This document shows positions 1 through 9,657 of a DNA stretch of 64,000 bases, piece after piece. Both the position numbers and the translations under genes were made by a program. This DNA comes from JAKZVK01 sp965261065 (lineage in GTDB: Bacteria; Acidobacteriota; Terriglobia; Bryobacterales; UBA6623). A model generated the notes under the pieces. That model was not told where the DNA came from, did no database searches, and worked only from the letters and a program-made list of their open reading frames with translations. The DNA lies in the NCBI GenBank assembly GCA_965261065.1, contig OZ253444.1, positions 1,178,001-1,242,000 of the forward strand, in the 5' to 3' direction. The number at the start of each line of letters is the position of its first letter. The stretch's first letter is position 1.

Positions 1-1
1 C

Positions 2-1715
2 TCAGGCTTCGTCGGCGGCAGCGAGGTCGACGACGGCATCGCGATCGCCGTCGACGCCCAACATGCGGTGTACATCACCGGCGAGACCCGCTCACCCGAG
101 GACAGTTTTCCCGTTCTCGTGGGGCCTGACCTGACCCATAACCAGAGCTCCGACGCCTTTCTGGTGAAAGTCAACCCCGAAGGTACCGGGCTAACCTTCG
201 CCGGCTACGTCGGCGGCGATTCACGAGAGTTCGGCCTCGATGTCGCGGTGGATGCACAGGGCGCTGCCTATATCGTGGGTCAGACGTTTTCCGTCGACGG
301 CGCCTTTCCCCGTATTGTTGGTCCGGACTTGACGTTCAACGGAGGACCAGAAGACGCTTTCGTTTCGAAGGTAAGCCCGGACGGTTCCGCCCTGGAGTAT
401 TCGGGATACATCGGAGGTGCAAGCTCGGATGTCGCGCATGCGGTTCGCGTGGACAGCCTGGGTCGCGCTTATGTGGCAGGGAGCACGTTTTCCACCGAGG
501 AAACCTTCCCGGTGGCGGTAGGCCCCAACCTGGTGCTGACCGCTGCTGACGACGCGTTCGTGGCAAGAGTCGCCGCCGATGGCTCGGCACTCGATTTCGC
601 GGGCTACATCGGCGGTTTCGGCAGCGATGTCGCAACGGGCATCGCCCTCGACCACGCCGGAGACATCTACCTCACGGGGTTCACTCGATCGGGCGAGACG
701 GGTCCTCCGGGCGAGGTGGGTTTTCCCGTCGCGGTGGGCCCCGACCTGACGTTCAATGGTGGCGCGGAAGATGCTTTTCTGGCCAAGGTGCATCGCGACG
801 GCTCGGGATTGATCCAGGCGGGCTACATCGGCGGCTTCGAAGCCGATCGGGGATGGGACGTTGCGGTCGACGGCGACGGCAACGCCTATGTCGCGGGCCT
901 CACGTTTTCAAGGGAGGTCGACGGCTTCCCGCTGCTGATCGGGCCGGACCTGACGTTCAACGAAACGCTGCCCCCCGGAGCGAACGCGTTCGTGTCGAAG
1001 ATCTCCACCGAGATCCCGATGCGCGACGTCGAGGTCACCGAACACGGGGTCACCAACGCGGCCAGCGGGGTGCAGTTTACCGACCCGCTGCATCCGACCA
1101 CACCGGGATCGATCGTCTCGATTTTCGGACGATTCGCCTGGGAATCGGCCAATGCGGCCGCGGTTCCCCTGCCGAACGAGTTGGCCGGCGTGCTCGTGAC
1201 CTTCAACGGCATGCCCGCATCCCTGTTTGCGGTGATTCGCGGCGAAGACTTCGGCCTGCCTTTTGATCAAATCAACGCCCAAATGCCTTGGGGTGTCGAC
1301 ACGGCGAGCGGCCTCGTCACCGTGGTCGTGACGCATGACGGAGAATCATCGTTGCCCCGCGAGGTACAGGTGGCCCCAGTGTCGCCGGGCATCTTCACGT
1401 TCGAGTTCGGCACCGGCCCCCGTCGGCGGTGCGATCGTCATCTTCGCGAATGGATTGGGCGAGGTCGATGTGCCGATCGTCGACGGCGAAGCCGGCCTGC
1501 GGCAAGTCACCGGCGAAGTGAAGGTCCTCATCGGCGGCGTCGAGGCGCAAATCATCGGCGCGGTCCTTCATGCGACGCTGGTAGCGTTGAACCAAGTCAA
1601 CGCGTTTGTACCGGGCGTCGAGCCGGGGGATCAAGTGTCGATCCAGATCGAAGTAAACGGCGTCCTCAGCCGGCCGGACGTCTTCATCGCGGTGCGCGAG
1701 GCAACCGAGCCGTGA
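2..1715 (+). CDS. SBBP beta-propeller protein with Solibacter-type C-terminal domain (5' partial, frameshifted)
   Basis: The reading frame is open from the left edge, so the N-terminus lies outside the window. It holds about five repeats of roughly 70 residues, each with a YIGG-like strand, a D-x-x-G-x-x-Y-V-x-G turn and a GPDLTFN-like segment: the SBBP beta-propeller pattern. After about base 1020 comes a domain with VTNAAS, PGSIVSIFG and INAQMPW motifs, the TIGR03437-like domain typical of Solibacter-type Acidobacteriota; such proteins are secreted or surface-exposed. Near base 1418, at a run of five C, the coding potential moves from frame 2 to frame 3, where the domain continues (GGAIVIFANG, VNAFVPG) to the stop at 1713-1715. 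The shift is either a true mutation or an assembly error. Ligand unknown. Confidence 0.8.
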
Positions 1716-1824
1716 CCGTAAGGGACCGTGAAAGAATACTGGGGCCACTGGGTTGAACAGTTAGGCACCGTTAGGCTCGAAGCGAAAGCCGCGGGCAGCG
1801 GTCATCGTCGTCACGCCTGCCACC

Positions 1825-1965
1825 ATCGCCGAAGTTCTCGGCGCGCATCCGCCCGAATCTAACTAAGAAACCGAGCCCCGAACGCAAGTGAGGGGTAAAT
1901 CCGCTCGGTTCGGCAAGCAACCGCGGACCTTCTGCCGCAGCACCAAAGATCTCAAACGCCTCCTG
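1825..1965 (+). repeat. Dispersed intergenic repeat, copy 1
   Basis: The core AAGAAACCGAGCC, then GAACGCAAGTGA, then AAATCCGCTCGG, then TTCGGCAA is shared with copies at 2185-2335 (opposite strand) and 30968-31105. Similarity continues on the left (GAAGTTCT-GGCGCG) and on the right (AGCACC-AAGA-CTCAAACG), giving about 140 bases. No coding frame is conserved, so a non-autonomous element or a structured RNA or regulatory repeat is likely. Confidence 0.7.
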
Positions 1966-2120
1966 CCGGGGCTCCAGATCAGTTGTGACTTTCTGGTAGT
2001 GGCTTAGTTAGTTTCAGCCATCACTGTCAGGGAACCAGATCAGCCATTCCACAGTGGCTCAAGCCGGTTCGTGGGAAGGACGCTGAAGCGCCCTCGAGAG
2101 GAGCGCGAGGCCACGCAGAA

Positions 2121-2138
2121 CCGGTCGTAAACGACCGG
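2121..2138. repeat. Perfect 8-bp hairpin
   Basis: CCGGTCGT and ACGACCGG flank an AA loop. There is no T-run, so a classical terminator is doubtful. The right arm with its extension CGACCGGCCTACA recurs near 61969-61980, which suggests a small REP-like motif. Confidence 0.5.
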
Positions 2139-2184
2139 CCTACAACGCGCTTCGCGCGGAAGCCGCCTGAAGGCGACTATCTGG

Positions 2185-2335
2185 TCGAGGCGTTTGAGGT
2201 CTTCGGTGCTTCGGCCAAGGTCAGCAGTTGTTTGCCGAACCGAGCGGATTTACCCCTCACTTGCGTGCGGGGCTCGGTTTCTTGGGTTCGCATTGATTCG
2301 CGCCCAGAACTTCCGCAGTGATTTGAAACCTGACC
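2185..2335 (-). repeat. Dispersed intergenic repeat, copy 2 (inverted relative to copy 1)
   Basis: The reverse complement matches copy 1 through the AAGAAACCGAGCC and AAATCCGCTCGG cores, and over about 35 further bases including CTCAAACGCCTC. Copies 1 and 2 face each other, so the transcript could fold into a long imperfect stem with a roughly 220-base loop. Confidence 0.7.
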
Positions 2336-2481
2336 TGGACGCGACTGCCGCTCTGCTCAGCTGGCCCGAGGTCGGCGCAGCATTCTTTCACAGCCCCTAA
2401 GGGAGCGGTCCGGCACGAACTCCGACGCCACTCAAAGGTCGCTAGCCTAGGCCAGCCTAGCAGGGTCCGACACCCTCGCGA

Positions 2482-3384
2482 TCAGGTTTCGGGGTGTATC
2501 GACAGCGCCGGGTCCGCCGCGTTGAACGCCGGGCCGTTGCGATTCCAGTCTTCGGCGCGAAACACGCGGCCCTCGCCCATCGGGCCGGCGATCTCTTTCA
2601 CAGTGAAGTACACACGCGAGCCTTTCACGTGTGCCCACACCCAGTGATAGAAGCGGCCGTCCGAGAAACCCTCGCCGCGCAGGAGTCCCTTGGCCATCGT
2701 GCCGCCGGAGCTGCCCACCTCCATGTAAGGAATGCCGTCGTGGACGATGCGTACGAAGGTGTGACCGTGACCGCTGATGATGTGGTCCACGCCGTACTTC
2801 TTGGCCAGCCGGTGCAGCGGAAAGTCGGTAATGCCCTCTTTGATCAGCGACAGCCAGTAGGGGTGATGGAAGATGACGAACTTGGGGTCACGGTCTTTGT
2901 TGGCCTCGAGGTCGTTCTCGAGGAACTCGAGCTGCTCGGCCGTCAGCATCTTCGGCATGGCGGTGTCGAGGACGGTGAAGTGCGCGTCTTGATAGTTGAA
3001 GCTGTAGTAGGACCCGCGGCTGGACTCCTTCTCGTAGAGCTGACGCGAAAACTCAGACCAGACATCGTGGTTGCCCGGCGTGAAGTAGAGCGGGTAGTGG
3101 TTGTAGCGCGCCCACACCGGCCGTAGTGCCATCCATTGCGATTCGGCGAGGCTGTCTTCCTTTCCCTGGATCGTGTCGCCCACGCTGACGACGAACTCCG
3201 GATGGAACAGATTGATCTCGCGCCACACGCGTCCGTAGATCTGCGGCTGCGCGCCGCCGGTCCGGTCGCCGAGGATGGCGAAGCGAAAGTCGTTCTTCGG
3301 CTCCTGCAGAGCCCGCAGCCCGATGGCGGCGAAGATCGCCACCAACGTTAGATGGATCACCCAACCACGATGGAGTTTGAGCAT
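2482..3384 (-). CDS. Calcineurin-like metallophosphoesterase, membrane-anchored or secreted
   Basis: The 300-residue protein has the full order of metallophosphoesterase motifs: GDR at residues 39-41, GD at 69-70, GNHD at 104-107, HH at 173-174 and GHGH at 205-208. These ligate the two active-site metals in the calcineurin-like family. Residues 8-25 are a hydrophobic stretch, so the protein is probably exported or tethered outside the inner membrane. It is transcribed divergently from the gene at 3464 with an 80-base gap. The substrate (phosphomonoester, diester or nucleotide) cannot be read from the sequence. Confidence 0.88.
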   Translation of the reverse strand: MLKLHRGWVIHLTLVAIFAAIGLRALQEPKNDFRFAILGDRTGGAQPQIYGRVWREINLFHPEFVVSVGDTIQGKEDSLAESQWMALRPVWARYNHYPLYFTPGNHDVWSEFSRQLYEKESSRGSYYSFNYQDAHFTVLDTAMPKMLTAEQLEFLENDLEANKDRDPKFVIFHHPYWLSLIKEGITDFPLHRLAKKYGVDHIISGHGHTFVRIVHDGIPYMEVGSSGGTMAKGLLRGEGFSDGRFYHWVWAHVKGSRVYFTVKEIAGPMGEGRVFRAEDWNRNGPAFNAADPALSIHPET

Positions 3385-3463
3385 AGGAGGATTCTACCAC
3401 TGAATCGATTGCCATTCAGTCTGCGGCGCGGAGGCAAGATCGCGCAAAGTCTATACTGGACGC

Positions 3464-4441
3464 GTGCGTTGGCGGAGCGTGAGAGCGTTGCTGGCTCGCT
3501 GGTGGGTGACGCTGGCGGTGTTGTTGTTTCTGCTGGGGTATTTCGTTTGGTGGCGGGTTTTTCCCGATCCGCTGGCGCGGCTGTTTCAGGCCCTACCCCC
3601 GGATCAAGGGATCTATGTTTACGCCGACGTGAAAGGCCTACGGAGCGCGCCGGTATTGCAAGCGCTGCTCGACTCGCCGGAAAGTCCGTTGGGGGCATAC
3701 CGCTCACTGATGGGTGAAGCGGGCTTCCTGGAAGCATCGGAAACGGACGGCTTGGCGCTGTCGATGAGTGGCCGGCGCGTCCGCGTCGTTGCATACGGGA
3801 CGATCTCCCAGAGTCGGCTCCGAACCTATGTCGAGCAGCGGGACGGCAACTGTGAGGAGACGCAGCCACGCGAGACGTGCCGGTTTAGCTCGGGAACCCC
3901 GGCGCGCGAGATCACCCTAAAGATGCTCGACGAGGACCTGCTCTCGGTGTCGTATCTAGCGGGTCCTGAAGATGCAGGTGGTCACAGCACGGAAGGTGCC
4001 GGAGACTTGGCGCCTCTCGTGCGAGCCCAAATTCTCGACGGAGCTCTGTTGTGGTGCGCGCTGCGGCCCCAACAGATCGACGAGATGGCCGCCGCCCTGC
4101 CGCCGGGGGCCGTCAACCTTGCGTTCTTTGCGCGGGCCTTGGAGAATGCCGAACGCGCGTACCTGTGGATCGAGCAAGAGGACGTCGCCGGGTCGTTCAG
4201 TTTGCTGCTCGCGGCAGAGACGGCGAATCCCGACGACGCGGCCGAATTGAGCGGCTTGCTTCTCAGCCTCAATCGCTTTGCGGCGGCTGCCGCCGACGCG
4301 GGACGCGGTGACTCGCCGAGCGAATGGGGCCAAGTGCTGCGCTCGGGTGAGTTCGCCCAGGTAGAGGAAACCGTCCAAGCGATCTGGAGCCTGGACTCCG
4401 TGCTACGAAGGAGCCCCGAACGCTCTCACAGAAACCGTTGA
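3464..4441 (+). CDS. Hypothetical single-pass membrane protein
   Basis: Family not recognised. The GTG start gives 325 residues. A basic N-terminus (RWRSVRALLARWW) is followed by one hydrophobic segment at about 14-31, then a soluble region with a PPDQGIYVYADV stretch. That beginning resembles the extracytoplasmic proteins of Acidobacteria that compute over substrate-like folds, but this is only a visual impression. The C-terminal third is helical and alanine-rich. The stop lies 15 bases before the end of the convergent M23 gene. Confidence 0.65.
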   Translation: MRWRSVRALLARWWVTLAVLLFLLGYFVWWRVFPDPLARLFQALPPDQGIYVYADVKGLRSAPVLQALLDSPESPLGAYRSLMGEAGFLEASETDGLALSMSGRRVRVVAYGTISQSRLRTYVEQRDGNCEETQPRETCRFSSGTPAREITLKMLDEDLLSVSYLAGPEDAGGHSTEGAGDLAPLVRAQILDGALLWCALRPQQIDEMAAALPPGAVNLAFFARALENAERAYLWIEQEDVAGSFSLLLAAETANPDDAAELSGLLLSLNRFAAAAADAGRGDSPSEWGQVLRSGEFAQVEETVQAIWSLDSVLRRSPERSHRNR

Positions 4442-4455
4442 TGGAATAGCTTGGG

Positions 4456-5358
4456 TCAGTCCGACAAATGGAACGTCGCGGTGTCGGACCCGGCCTTCTT
4501 GAGGTACTTGTAGGGGTTGACCGGGGTGCCGCGGTAGCGGACTTCGTAATGAAGATGGGAAGACGTGGTCTTGCCTGTGCTTCCTACCTGCCCGACAACT
4601 TCGCCGCGCCTGACGATCTGACCGGGCCGCACATAGAGTTGCGACATATGCGCGTAGTGTGTACTGAGCTCGTTGCGGCCATGGCTGAGAACGACCGATT
4701 TGCCGTATTGGCCCTCCCAACCGCTGCTGCGTACCAAGCCGTCGGCTGCGGCAACAACCGGGGCCCCCTTCCGCGAGCGGAGATCAACACCGGTGTGGAA
4801 AGAGCCTTCTCCTGAGAATGGATCCCGCCGCCCGCCGAATGCGGAACTTAACGCTCCACGCACGGGCCAAAGCGAGGGCGTCGTGTTTTCCAGCCAGTAC
4901 AGCAGCGAATCGCCGCCGTCGGGAGACAAGCGGACCCGCTGCAAGAAGTCGTAGCGGTTGACGAAGCTGTCGAACGCGAAGCCACCCACCCCTTCGTCGG
5001 CGACGACTTCGGCTTCGGGCCGTTTGATGCCGTACGCAATCGAGACTTCGGTTGCCAGCTCGCCCAGCGAGGCAAGTTGCGTATTGCGCTCGTCGACCGT
5101 ATTCTTCAACACATCGTTTTGTTCGAGAAGGGCCTGCTTCTCTTCCCGCAGGTCGTTGTAGTCGGACACCTTCAAAAACATGCGGGCGTAGCTTGACACC
5201 AAGCCGACGGCCACGATGAATCCGAACAGCGCGAGGCTCAATACCACATGAATAGCGTAGTGAGGTATCTTTACCCGCCGAATGCGGCCGTGGACGGAGT
5301 GCGCCACGACTAGAATAAGATAGTTCTTATGTGATGAACTGGGTTGGGACACCGACAC
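4456..5358 (-). CDS. M23 family (LytM-type) peptidase with coiled coil
   Basis: The 300-residue protein starts at GTG. A transmembrane helix at about 35-58 is followed by a coiled coil at 66-105 and a C-terminal LytM domain. Zinc ligands are visible: H188 and D192 in HTGVD, and H270 in HLHYEVR; H234 and H237 (THYAH) supply the other conserved histidines. All are present, so it should be an active peptidoglycan endopeptidase rather than an EnvC-type degenerate activator. The layout of cytoplasmic tail, one helix, periplasmic coiled coil and M23 domain matches cell-wall remodelling enzymes of Gram-negative bacteria. Confidence 0.9.
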   Translation of the reverse strand: MSVSQPSSSHKNYLILVVAHSVHGRIRRVKIPHYAIHVVLSLALFGFIVAVGLVSSYARMFLKVSDYNDLREEKQALLEQNDVLKNTVDERNTQLASLGELATEVSIAYGIKRPEAEVVADEGVGGFAFDSFVNRYDFLQRVRLSPDGGDSLLYWLENTTPSLWPVRGALSSAFGGRRDPFSGEGSFHTGVDLRSRKGAPVVAAADGLVRSSGWEGQYGKSVVLSHGRNELSTHYAHMSQLYVRPGQIVRRGEVVGQVGSTGKTTSSHLHYEVRYRGTPVNPYKYLKKAGSDTATFHLSD

Positions 5359-5493
5359 CAGCCTTGCGGGGGGCTCTGTACCGTAGTTCCGGCTTGAACC
5401 CAGCCTAAACAGGGAACCTTGCCGCGCGGATCGAACGACCTAGTCAAACTACCAAGTTATCCGGACTGTGTCAAGACGGTCGTTTACCTACCG

Positions 5494-6453
5494 ATGGCCC
5501 TCGACGAGTATGAACTCATCGAACGACTCCGCCGCCGGGCCGCGGGAGGGCTCGACGTGTCGATCCGTGTGGGCATTGGTGATGACACCGCTGTCGTTAC
5601 TCCGCCCAGACGCGGGGAAGAAACCCTTCTAACCACAGACCAAGTTGTTGAAAACACACATTTTTTGCGAGGTATTCACCCACCCGACGCGCTGGGTCAC
5701 AAGTGTCTGGCTCGGGGTCTGAGCGACATTGCGGCGATGGGTGGGCGGGCTCGCCATTTCCTGTTGTCGCTGTGCCTGCCCGCTTGGGCCACCGAGAAAG
5801 CATGGATGGAGGCCTTCTGCCGGGGCCTCTTTCGATTGAGCGCCTCGGCGGGCGCGGCGCTTGTTGGTGGCGACGTGTCGCGCGCCGATCGGTTTGCCGC
5901 GCACGTGACGGTGGTAGGGTCGGTTGCCAAGGGGAAGGCCCTGCAAAGGAGCGGCGCGAGGCCCGGCGACATCGTCTACGTATCCGGGCGCCTCGGTGGT
6001 TCGTGGCTCGGCTTTGAGCGGATCCGCAAAAGGCTCCGGAGGAAAGATCCCGAGCCGAAAGACCCCGCGGTCCAGCGTCACCTCTACCCCGAACCGCGGC
6101 TCGCGCTAGGACGTTTCCTGCGTCGTCGGCTTACGGCTACATCCGCGATCGATCTAAGTGACGGGCTCTCAAGGGACCTGGGTCGACTCGCGAAGGCCGG
6201 CGGGGTGGGGGCCGAGATTCAAGCAGAGAACGTACCGTGCTTTCCCGAAGCGACGCTCGAGCAAGCGCTCCATGGCGGCGAGGAGTACGAACTGCTCTTC
6301 ACCGTCCCGCCGGAGGTTCGAGTCCCGCGCCGTACTCAGGGAGTGCCCCTGACGGCGATCGGGGTGATTCGAGTTCAGAAGCAGCTAGTCCTCGTGTCCG
6401 ACGGTCGGCGCTCCCGTTTGCGGCCGCTTGGGTTTGAGCACCTGGACCACTAA
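5494..6453 (+). CDS. thiL: Thiamine-monophosphate kinase
   Basis: ThiL phosphorylates thiamine monophosphate to thiamine diphosphate with ATP, the last step of cofactor synthesis, in the cytoplasm. The AIR-synthase/ThiL signatures are clear: GIGDDTAV near the N-terminus, TTDQVVENTHF, RGLSDIAAMGG, LVGGDVSRA, and DLSDGLSRDL in the second half. The open frame begins at a TTG at 5419, but the ATG at 5494 gives 319 residues, matches the family length and starts directly before the conserved EYELIERL. There is no strong ribosome binding site at either start. The gene stands alone, divergent from the M23 peptidase. Confidence 0.92.
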   Translation: MALDEYELIERLRRRAAGGLDVSIRVGIGDDTAVVTPPRRGEETLLTTDQVVENTHFLRGIHPPDALGHKCLARGLSDIAAMGGRARHFLLSLCLPAWATEKAWMEAFCRGLFRLSASAGAALVGGDVSRADRFAAHVTVVGSVAKGKALQRSGARPGDIVYVSGRLGGSWLGFERIRKRLRRKDPEPKDPAVQRHLYPEPRLALGRFLRRRLTATSAIDLSDGLSRDLGRLAKAGGVGAEIQAENVPCFPEATLEQALHGGEEYELLFTVPPEVRVPRRTQGVPLTAIGVIRVQKQLVLVSDGRRSRLRPLGFEHLDH

Positions 6454-6467
6454 GAGCGAAGCCCGGC

Positions 6468-7673
6468 TCACTTCACCGGCACGGCGATGATATCGAGCGT
6501 AAGGGTACGGCCCTTCAGGCCGGTGCCGGCTACGAGCGCTTTCGAAGCCGCCGGCGGACGCTTGGGATCGTAATACTCCGGTCGGATCTCATTGAGCTTC
6601 GTGCTCGGGTCGTTATCGGAAGGATAGTAGGTGGCCTTCGCCAAATGGTCGAGGTCGCTGCCGGTGCGCCGCAGGATCCCCATCAACGAGGCGTAGATGT
6701 CATGGATCTGTTCCGAGCCGCTGCCACCGTCGCGCCCGTACAGCCCGGAGGTGTAGATGGTGGAAGGGTGATACAAGCGGGCGATGCGGCTGAACACCGG
6801 TGATGCACGCTCGCCCGTAGGGGTGAGATGTTCGATGACGTTTTCGGAAGTTCCTCCTATGCGGGCAATGACTTCAATCTCGATGGGATTGCTGCTGGTC
6901 CACTCGACGAAGACCATGGGGGGCGCCTTGTCGCCGAAGAACTTCACGATTTGCTCTTCGGACTTCGCCCTCTCGCCGATCGGCTGCGCGAACGACTTGA
7001 CGTGAACCACGTCTTCGAGGCCCAGGCCGAGGAAATCGAGCGTAGCCTTGATCTGTTCCATGGTGGCCCACGTCGCTTGCGCCAGGTTGCCTTCGCGTGC
7101 GGCGCGGCCGGAGATGTAGACCCGCGGTCCCTTGGGCAGGATGGCGACATGGTTCGTGCCGGACGCGCCGGCTAGGGTGGAGCTCCGCAGAAGGACGATG
7201 CTGTCGGAATCTCGCGGCGTCGGCGCGATGGCGTCAATCGCCACCAGGATGTCTGCGTCGTGGAAAGCGCCCGCGACAGGTGCGACGGACGGTTTGGCCG
7301 TTGGGAATCGCTTGGTCACGGCGCTCTTGACCGCGGCGGCGACTTCGGGCCCGCGGACCGAGACGTTCAGCCTGACCGCTTTGTCCAGCGAGGACCCCGC
7401 TTCGCGCAGCGCGGCGTCGACGTTCTCGAGGGCTTGCTCGATCTGGACGGACGCATTCCCCTTGCCGACCAAGTTGCCGCCGCCATCGACGGGGAAGAAC
7501 TGCGCCGTGTGAGCCAGCGCCGAGCCGGTTACGACGACCGCTTGCGATCCGCCGGTGTCCGGGTTCGAACCCACATGGCGAACATCGGCGGCCAGTCCGA
7601 AGCGGGCCCCGACGCACACCAGCATCAAGGCAAGGGAGCCGCGCAAGAAGCGGTGGAATCGCTTGCGAGTCAT
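6468..7673 (-). CDS. Secreted protein with three RidA/YjgF-like domains
   Basis: The 401-residue protein has a Sec signal peptide (residues 1-29, ending GLAADV) and then three segments of about 115 residues each (roughly 40-150, 155-275 and 280-400) that resemble RidA/YjgF/Yer057c folds. The shared pattern includes YISGRAA or YTSGLYG, an Q-x-x-x-x-x-x-x-x-L helix, and VHVKSF or ATYYPSDND. RidA removes reactive imines in the cytoplasm; a secreted triple-domain form suggests another role or a structural trimer in one chain. It ends 15 bases from the convergent thiL stop. Confidence 0.75.
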   Translation of the reverse strand: MTRKRFHRFLRGSLALMLVCVGARFGLAADVRHVGSNPDTGGSQAVVVTGSALAHTAQFFPVDGGGNLVGKGNASVQIEQALENVDAALREAGSSLDKAVRLNVSVRGPEVAAAVKSAVTKRFPTAKPSVAPVAGAFHDADILVAIDAIAPTPRDSDSIVLLRSSTLAGASGTNHVAILPKGPRVYISGRAAREGNLAQATWATMEQIKATLDFLGLGLEDVVHVKSFAQPIGERAKSEEQIVKFFGDKAPPMVFVEWTSSNPIEIEVIARIGGTSENVIEHLTPTGERASPVFSRIARLYHPSTIYTSGLYGRDGGSGSEQIHDIYASLMGILRRTGSDLDHLAKATYYPSDNDPSTKLNEIRPEYYDPKRPPAASKALVAGTGLKGRTLTLDIIAVPVK

Positions 7674-7869
7674 AGTGACCTCTTCTTTCAGAAGGTTTCT
7701 TGAGAAGGGAGCAGCCCGTCTGCAACCTCATGGGCCCGACAACAAACATGCCGGCGCTCGACAGGCCCTGAATTCGAGCCACTATATCAGATCTGTTTTG
7801 TGGCCCGCCGCGAAGCACACGTTGCTGGGAAGCACCCACAACAAGGGGCGCAGGTGAATATCGCCGGGG

Positions 7870-9468
7870 CTAGGCCGCCGGGGCGGCTTGGCGGATATCG
7901 CCCGAAACATTGCTGAACTTCTCGAAGTTCTTCTGGAAGCGACCTGCCAACGCACGGGCTGCCCCGTCGTACGCTGCGCCGTCGGTCCACATCGCGCGGG
8001 CGTCCAGCACTTCCGCCGGCACCCCGGGACAGCTTGCCGGGACGTGTACGCCAAAGATCGGGTGCGGAGCGAACGCCACATCCTTCAGCGCGCCCGACAA
8101 GGCCGCGGTCAGCATGGCACGGGTGTGCGGCAGGTCCATGCGCTTGCCGACGCCGTAGGCGCCACCGACCCAGCCGGTATTCACGAGCCAACAGCCAACC
8201 GTGTTTTGACGCAGCCTTTCGCCGAGCATCTCGGCGTAGGAGGACGGATTGCGTGGCAGGAAGGGCGATCCGAAACAGGCGCTGAAGGTCGCCGAAGGCT
8301 CGTTGCCCAGGCCTCGCTCGGTGCCGGCCACTTTGGCGGTGTAGCCGCTCAAGAAGTGGTACATGGCCTGCTCGGGAGTGAGCTTCGAGATCGGTGGCAG
8401 GACACCGAAGGCATCAGCCGTGAGAAAGATGACGTTCGACGGCATGCCACCCACGCCGGGAATCACAGCGTTGTCGATGTAGTCCACCGGGTAGGCGGCG
8501 CGGGTGTTCTCGGTGATGGAGTCGTCGTCGTAATCGATCGCCCGCGTCTCGGAATCGAACACAGCATTCTCGAGCACCGAACCGAAGCGCAGGGCGTTCC
8601 AGATCTGCGGTTCTTTCTCGTAGGTCAGCCGGATGCACTTGGCATAGCATCCGCCCTCGAAGTTGAATATGCCGGCGTCGCTCCAGCCATGCTCGTCATC
8701 GCCGATCAGCCGCCGCTCGGGGTCGGCCGACAGGGTGGTTTTGCCGGTCCCCGACAGGCCGAAGAAAAGCGCCACGTCTCCCCCCTCGCCCACGTTCGCC
8801 GAGCAATGCATGGGAAAGACCTTGCGTTCCGGCAACAGGTAGTTAAGCAGGCTAAAGACGGACTTCTTCATTTCGCCCGCGTAGCGAGTGCCGCCGATCA
8901 GCACCAGCTTCTTCGTGAAGTTGAGCACGACGAAGGCCTCGCTACGAGTACCGTCTGACGTTGGATCGGCGTGGAGGCCCGGCGCATAAATGATGGTGAA
9001 CGCGGGCCGGTGGTCGGCCGTCGCGTCCGCGTCGGCACGCACGAAGAGCTGGCGGGCGAAGAGGTTGTGCCAGGCCAGTTCGGTGACGGCTCGGATCGGC
9101 AGTGAGTAGGCGGAGTCGGCGCCGGCGTAGCAGTCCTGCACGAAAACGTCCTGGCCCTGCAGATAGGCGCGGATCTTCTGATGCAGCCCGTCAAAATGCC
9201 CGACCGACATGGCGCGGTTAACGTCGCCCCAATCGACACTGTCGCGGGTGATGTCGTCCTCGACGATGAAGCGGTCCCCCGGCGAACGGCCCGTATATTG
9301 CCCGGTGCGGACCACCAGCGCACCGTTGGCGGCCAAGTGCCCCTCGTTGCGGCGGAGCGCCTGCTCGACCAAGCGTGGCGTACTGAGGTTCCAGTGGACC
9401 GAATTGAGGTTATGAATGCCGTGGTTGGCAAGATCCGTGCTGCTGAATTGGGTCCCGATGTTTTCCAT
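7870..9468 (-). CDS. pckA: Phosphoenolpyruvate carboxykinase (ATP)
   Basis: The enzyme converts oxaloacetate and ATP to phosphoenolpyruvate, CO2 and ADP: the entry step of gluconeogenesis. At 532 residues it matches the ATP-type family. The P-loop GLSGTGKTT lies at about 237-245, preceded by MHCSANVG and followed by IGDDEHGW (metal and phosphate binding), with RTGQYTGRSPGDRF near the N-terminus and GFTAKVAGTE-like substrate residues (here SGYTAKVAGTE). The ATG follows a purine-rich GAGGATTC. The gene lies 189 bases after tex on the same strand. Confidence 0.97.
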   Translation of the reverse strand: MENIGTQFSSTDLANHGIHNLNSVHWNLSTPRLVEQALRRNEGHLAANGALVVRTGQYTGRSPGDRFIVEDDITRDSVDWGDVNRAMSVGHFDGLHQKIRAYLQGQDVFVQDCYAGADSAYSLPIRAVTELAWHNLFARQLFVRADADATADHRPAFTIIYAPGLHADPTSDGTRSEAFVVLNFTKKLVLIGGTRYAGEMKKSVFSLLNYLLPERKVFPMHCSANVGEGGDVALFFGLSGTGKTTLSADPERRLIGDDEHGWSDAGIFNFEGGCYAKCIRLTYEKEPQIWNALRFGSVLENAVFDSETRAIDYDDDSITENTRAAYPVDYIDNAVIPGVGGMPSNVIFLTADAFGVLPPISKLTPEQAMYHFLSGYTAKVAGTERGLGNEPSATFSACFGSPFLPRNPSSYAEMLGERLRQNTVGCWLVNTGWVGGAYGVGKRMDLPHTRAMLTAALSGALKDVAFAPHPIFGVHVPASCPGVPAEVLDARAMWTDGAAYDGAARALAGRFQKNFEKFSNVSGDIRQAAPAA

Positions 9469-9609
9469 AAAGAGAATCCTCGGCGGGAAGACGCCAAAAC
9501 CAGACCGTGCACCCCGTTCGAGCTCGGCGAGGGCGCGCTCTCACGTCTACGTTGGCTTCATACCGATAGAGGGCACGAGGCCTCCCGCCACGATCTATAG
9601 AAATAGACA

Positions 9610-9626
9610 TGGCAACTTTGATGCCA
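9610..9626. terminator. Possible weak terminator after tex
   Basis: TGGCA and TGCCA arms around a 7-base loop lie 32-48 bases beyond the tex stop. A5 lies on one side and a T-rich stretch on the other, so it could act in either direction. The stem is only 5 bp. Confidence 0.3.
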
Positions 9627-9657
9627 CTTTTTGAAGGGTGCGAGCCAGGACGACGAG

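Larger units (their letters stand above)
1716..2481. other. Gene-free stretch with inverted repeat copies
   Basis: No convincing gene lies between the propeller protein and the phosphoesterase. The 68-residue open frame inside it overlaps a repeat copy and has no family resemblance. The stretch holds two opposed copies of a roughly 140-base dispersed repeat and a perfect 8-bp hairpin between them, listed separately. Confidence 0.6.

Noticed and set aside
2194..2400. 68-residue open frame on the plus strand
   Set aside because: It overlaps a dispersed repeat copy and is not conserved with the other two copies as protein.
7888..8958. 356-residue plus-strand frame opposite pckA
   Set aside because: A shadow of the conserved pckA frame, with no motif of its own.
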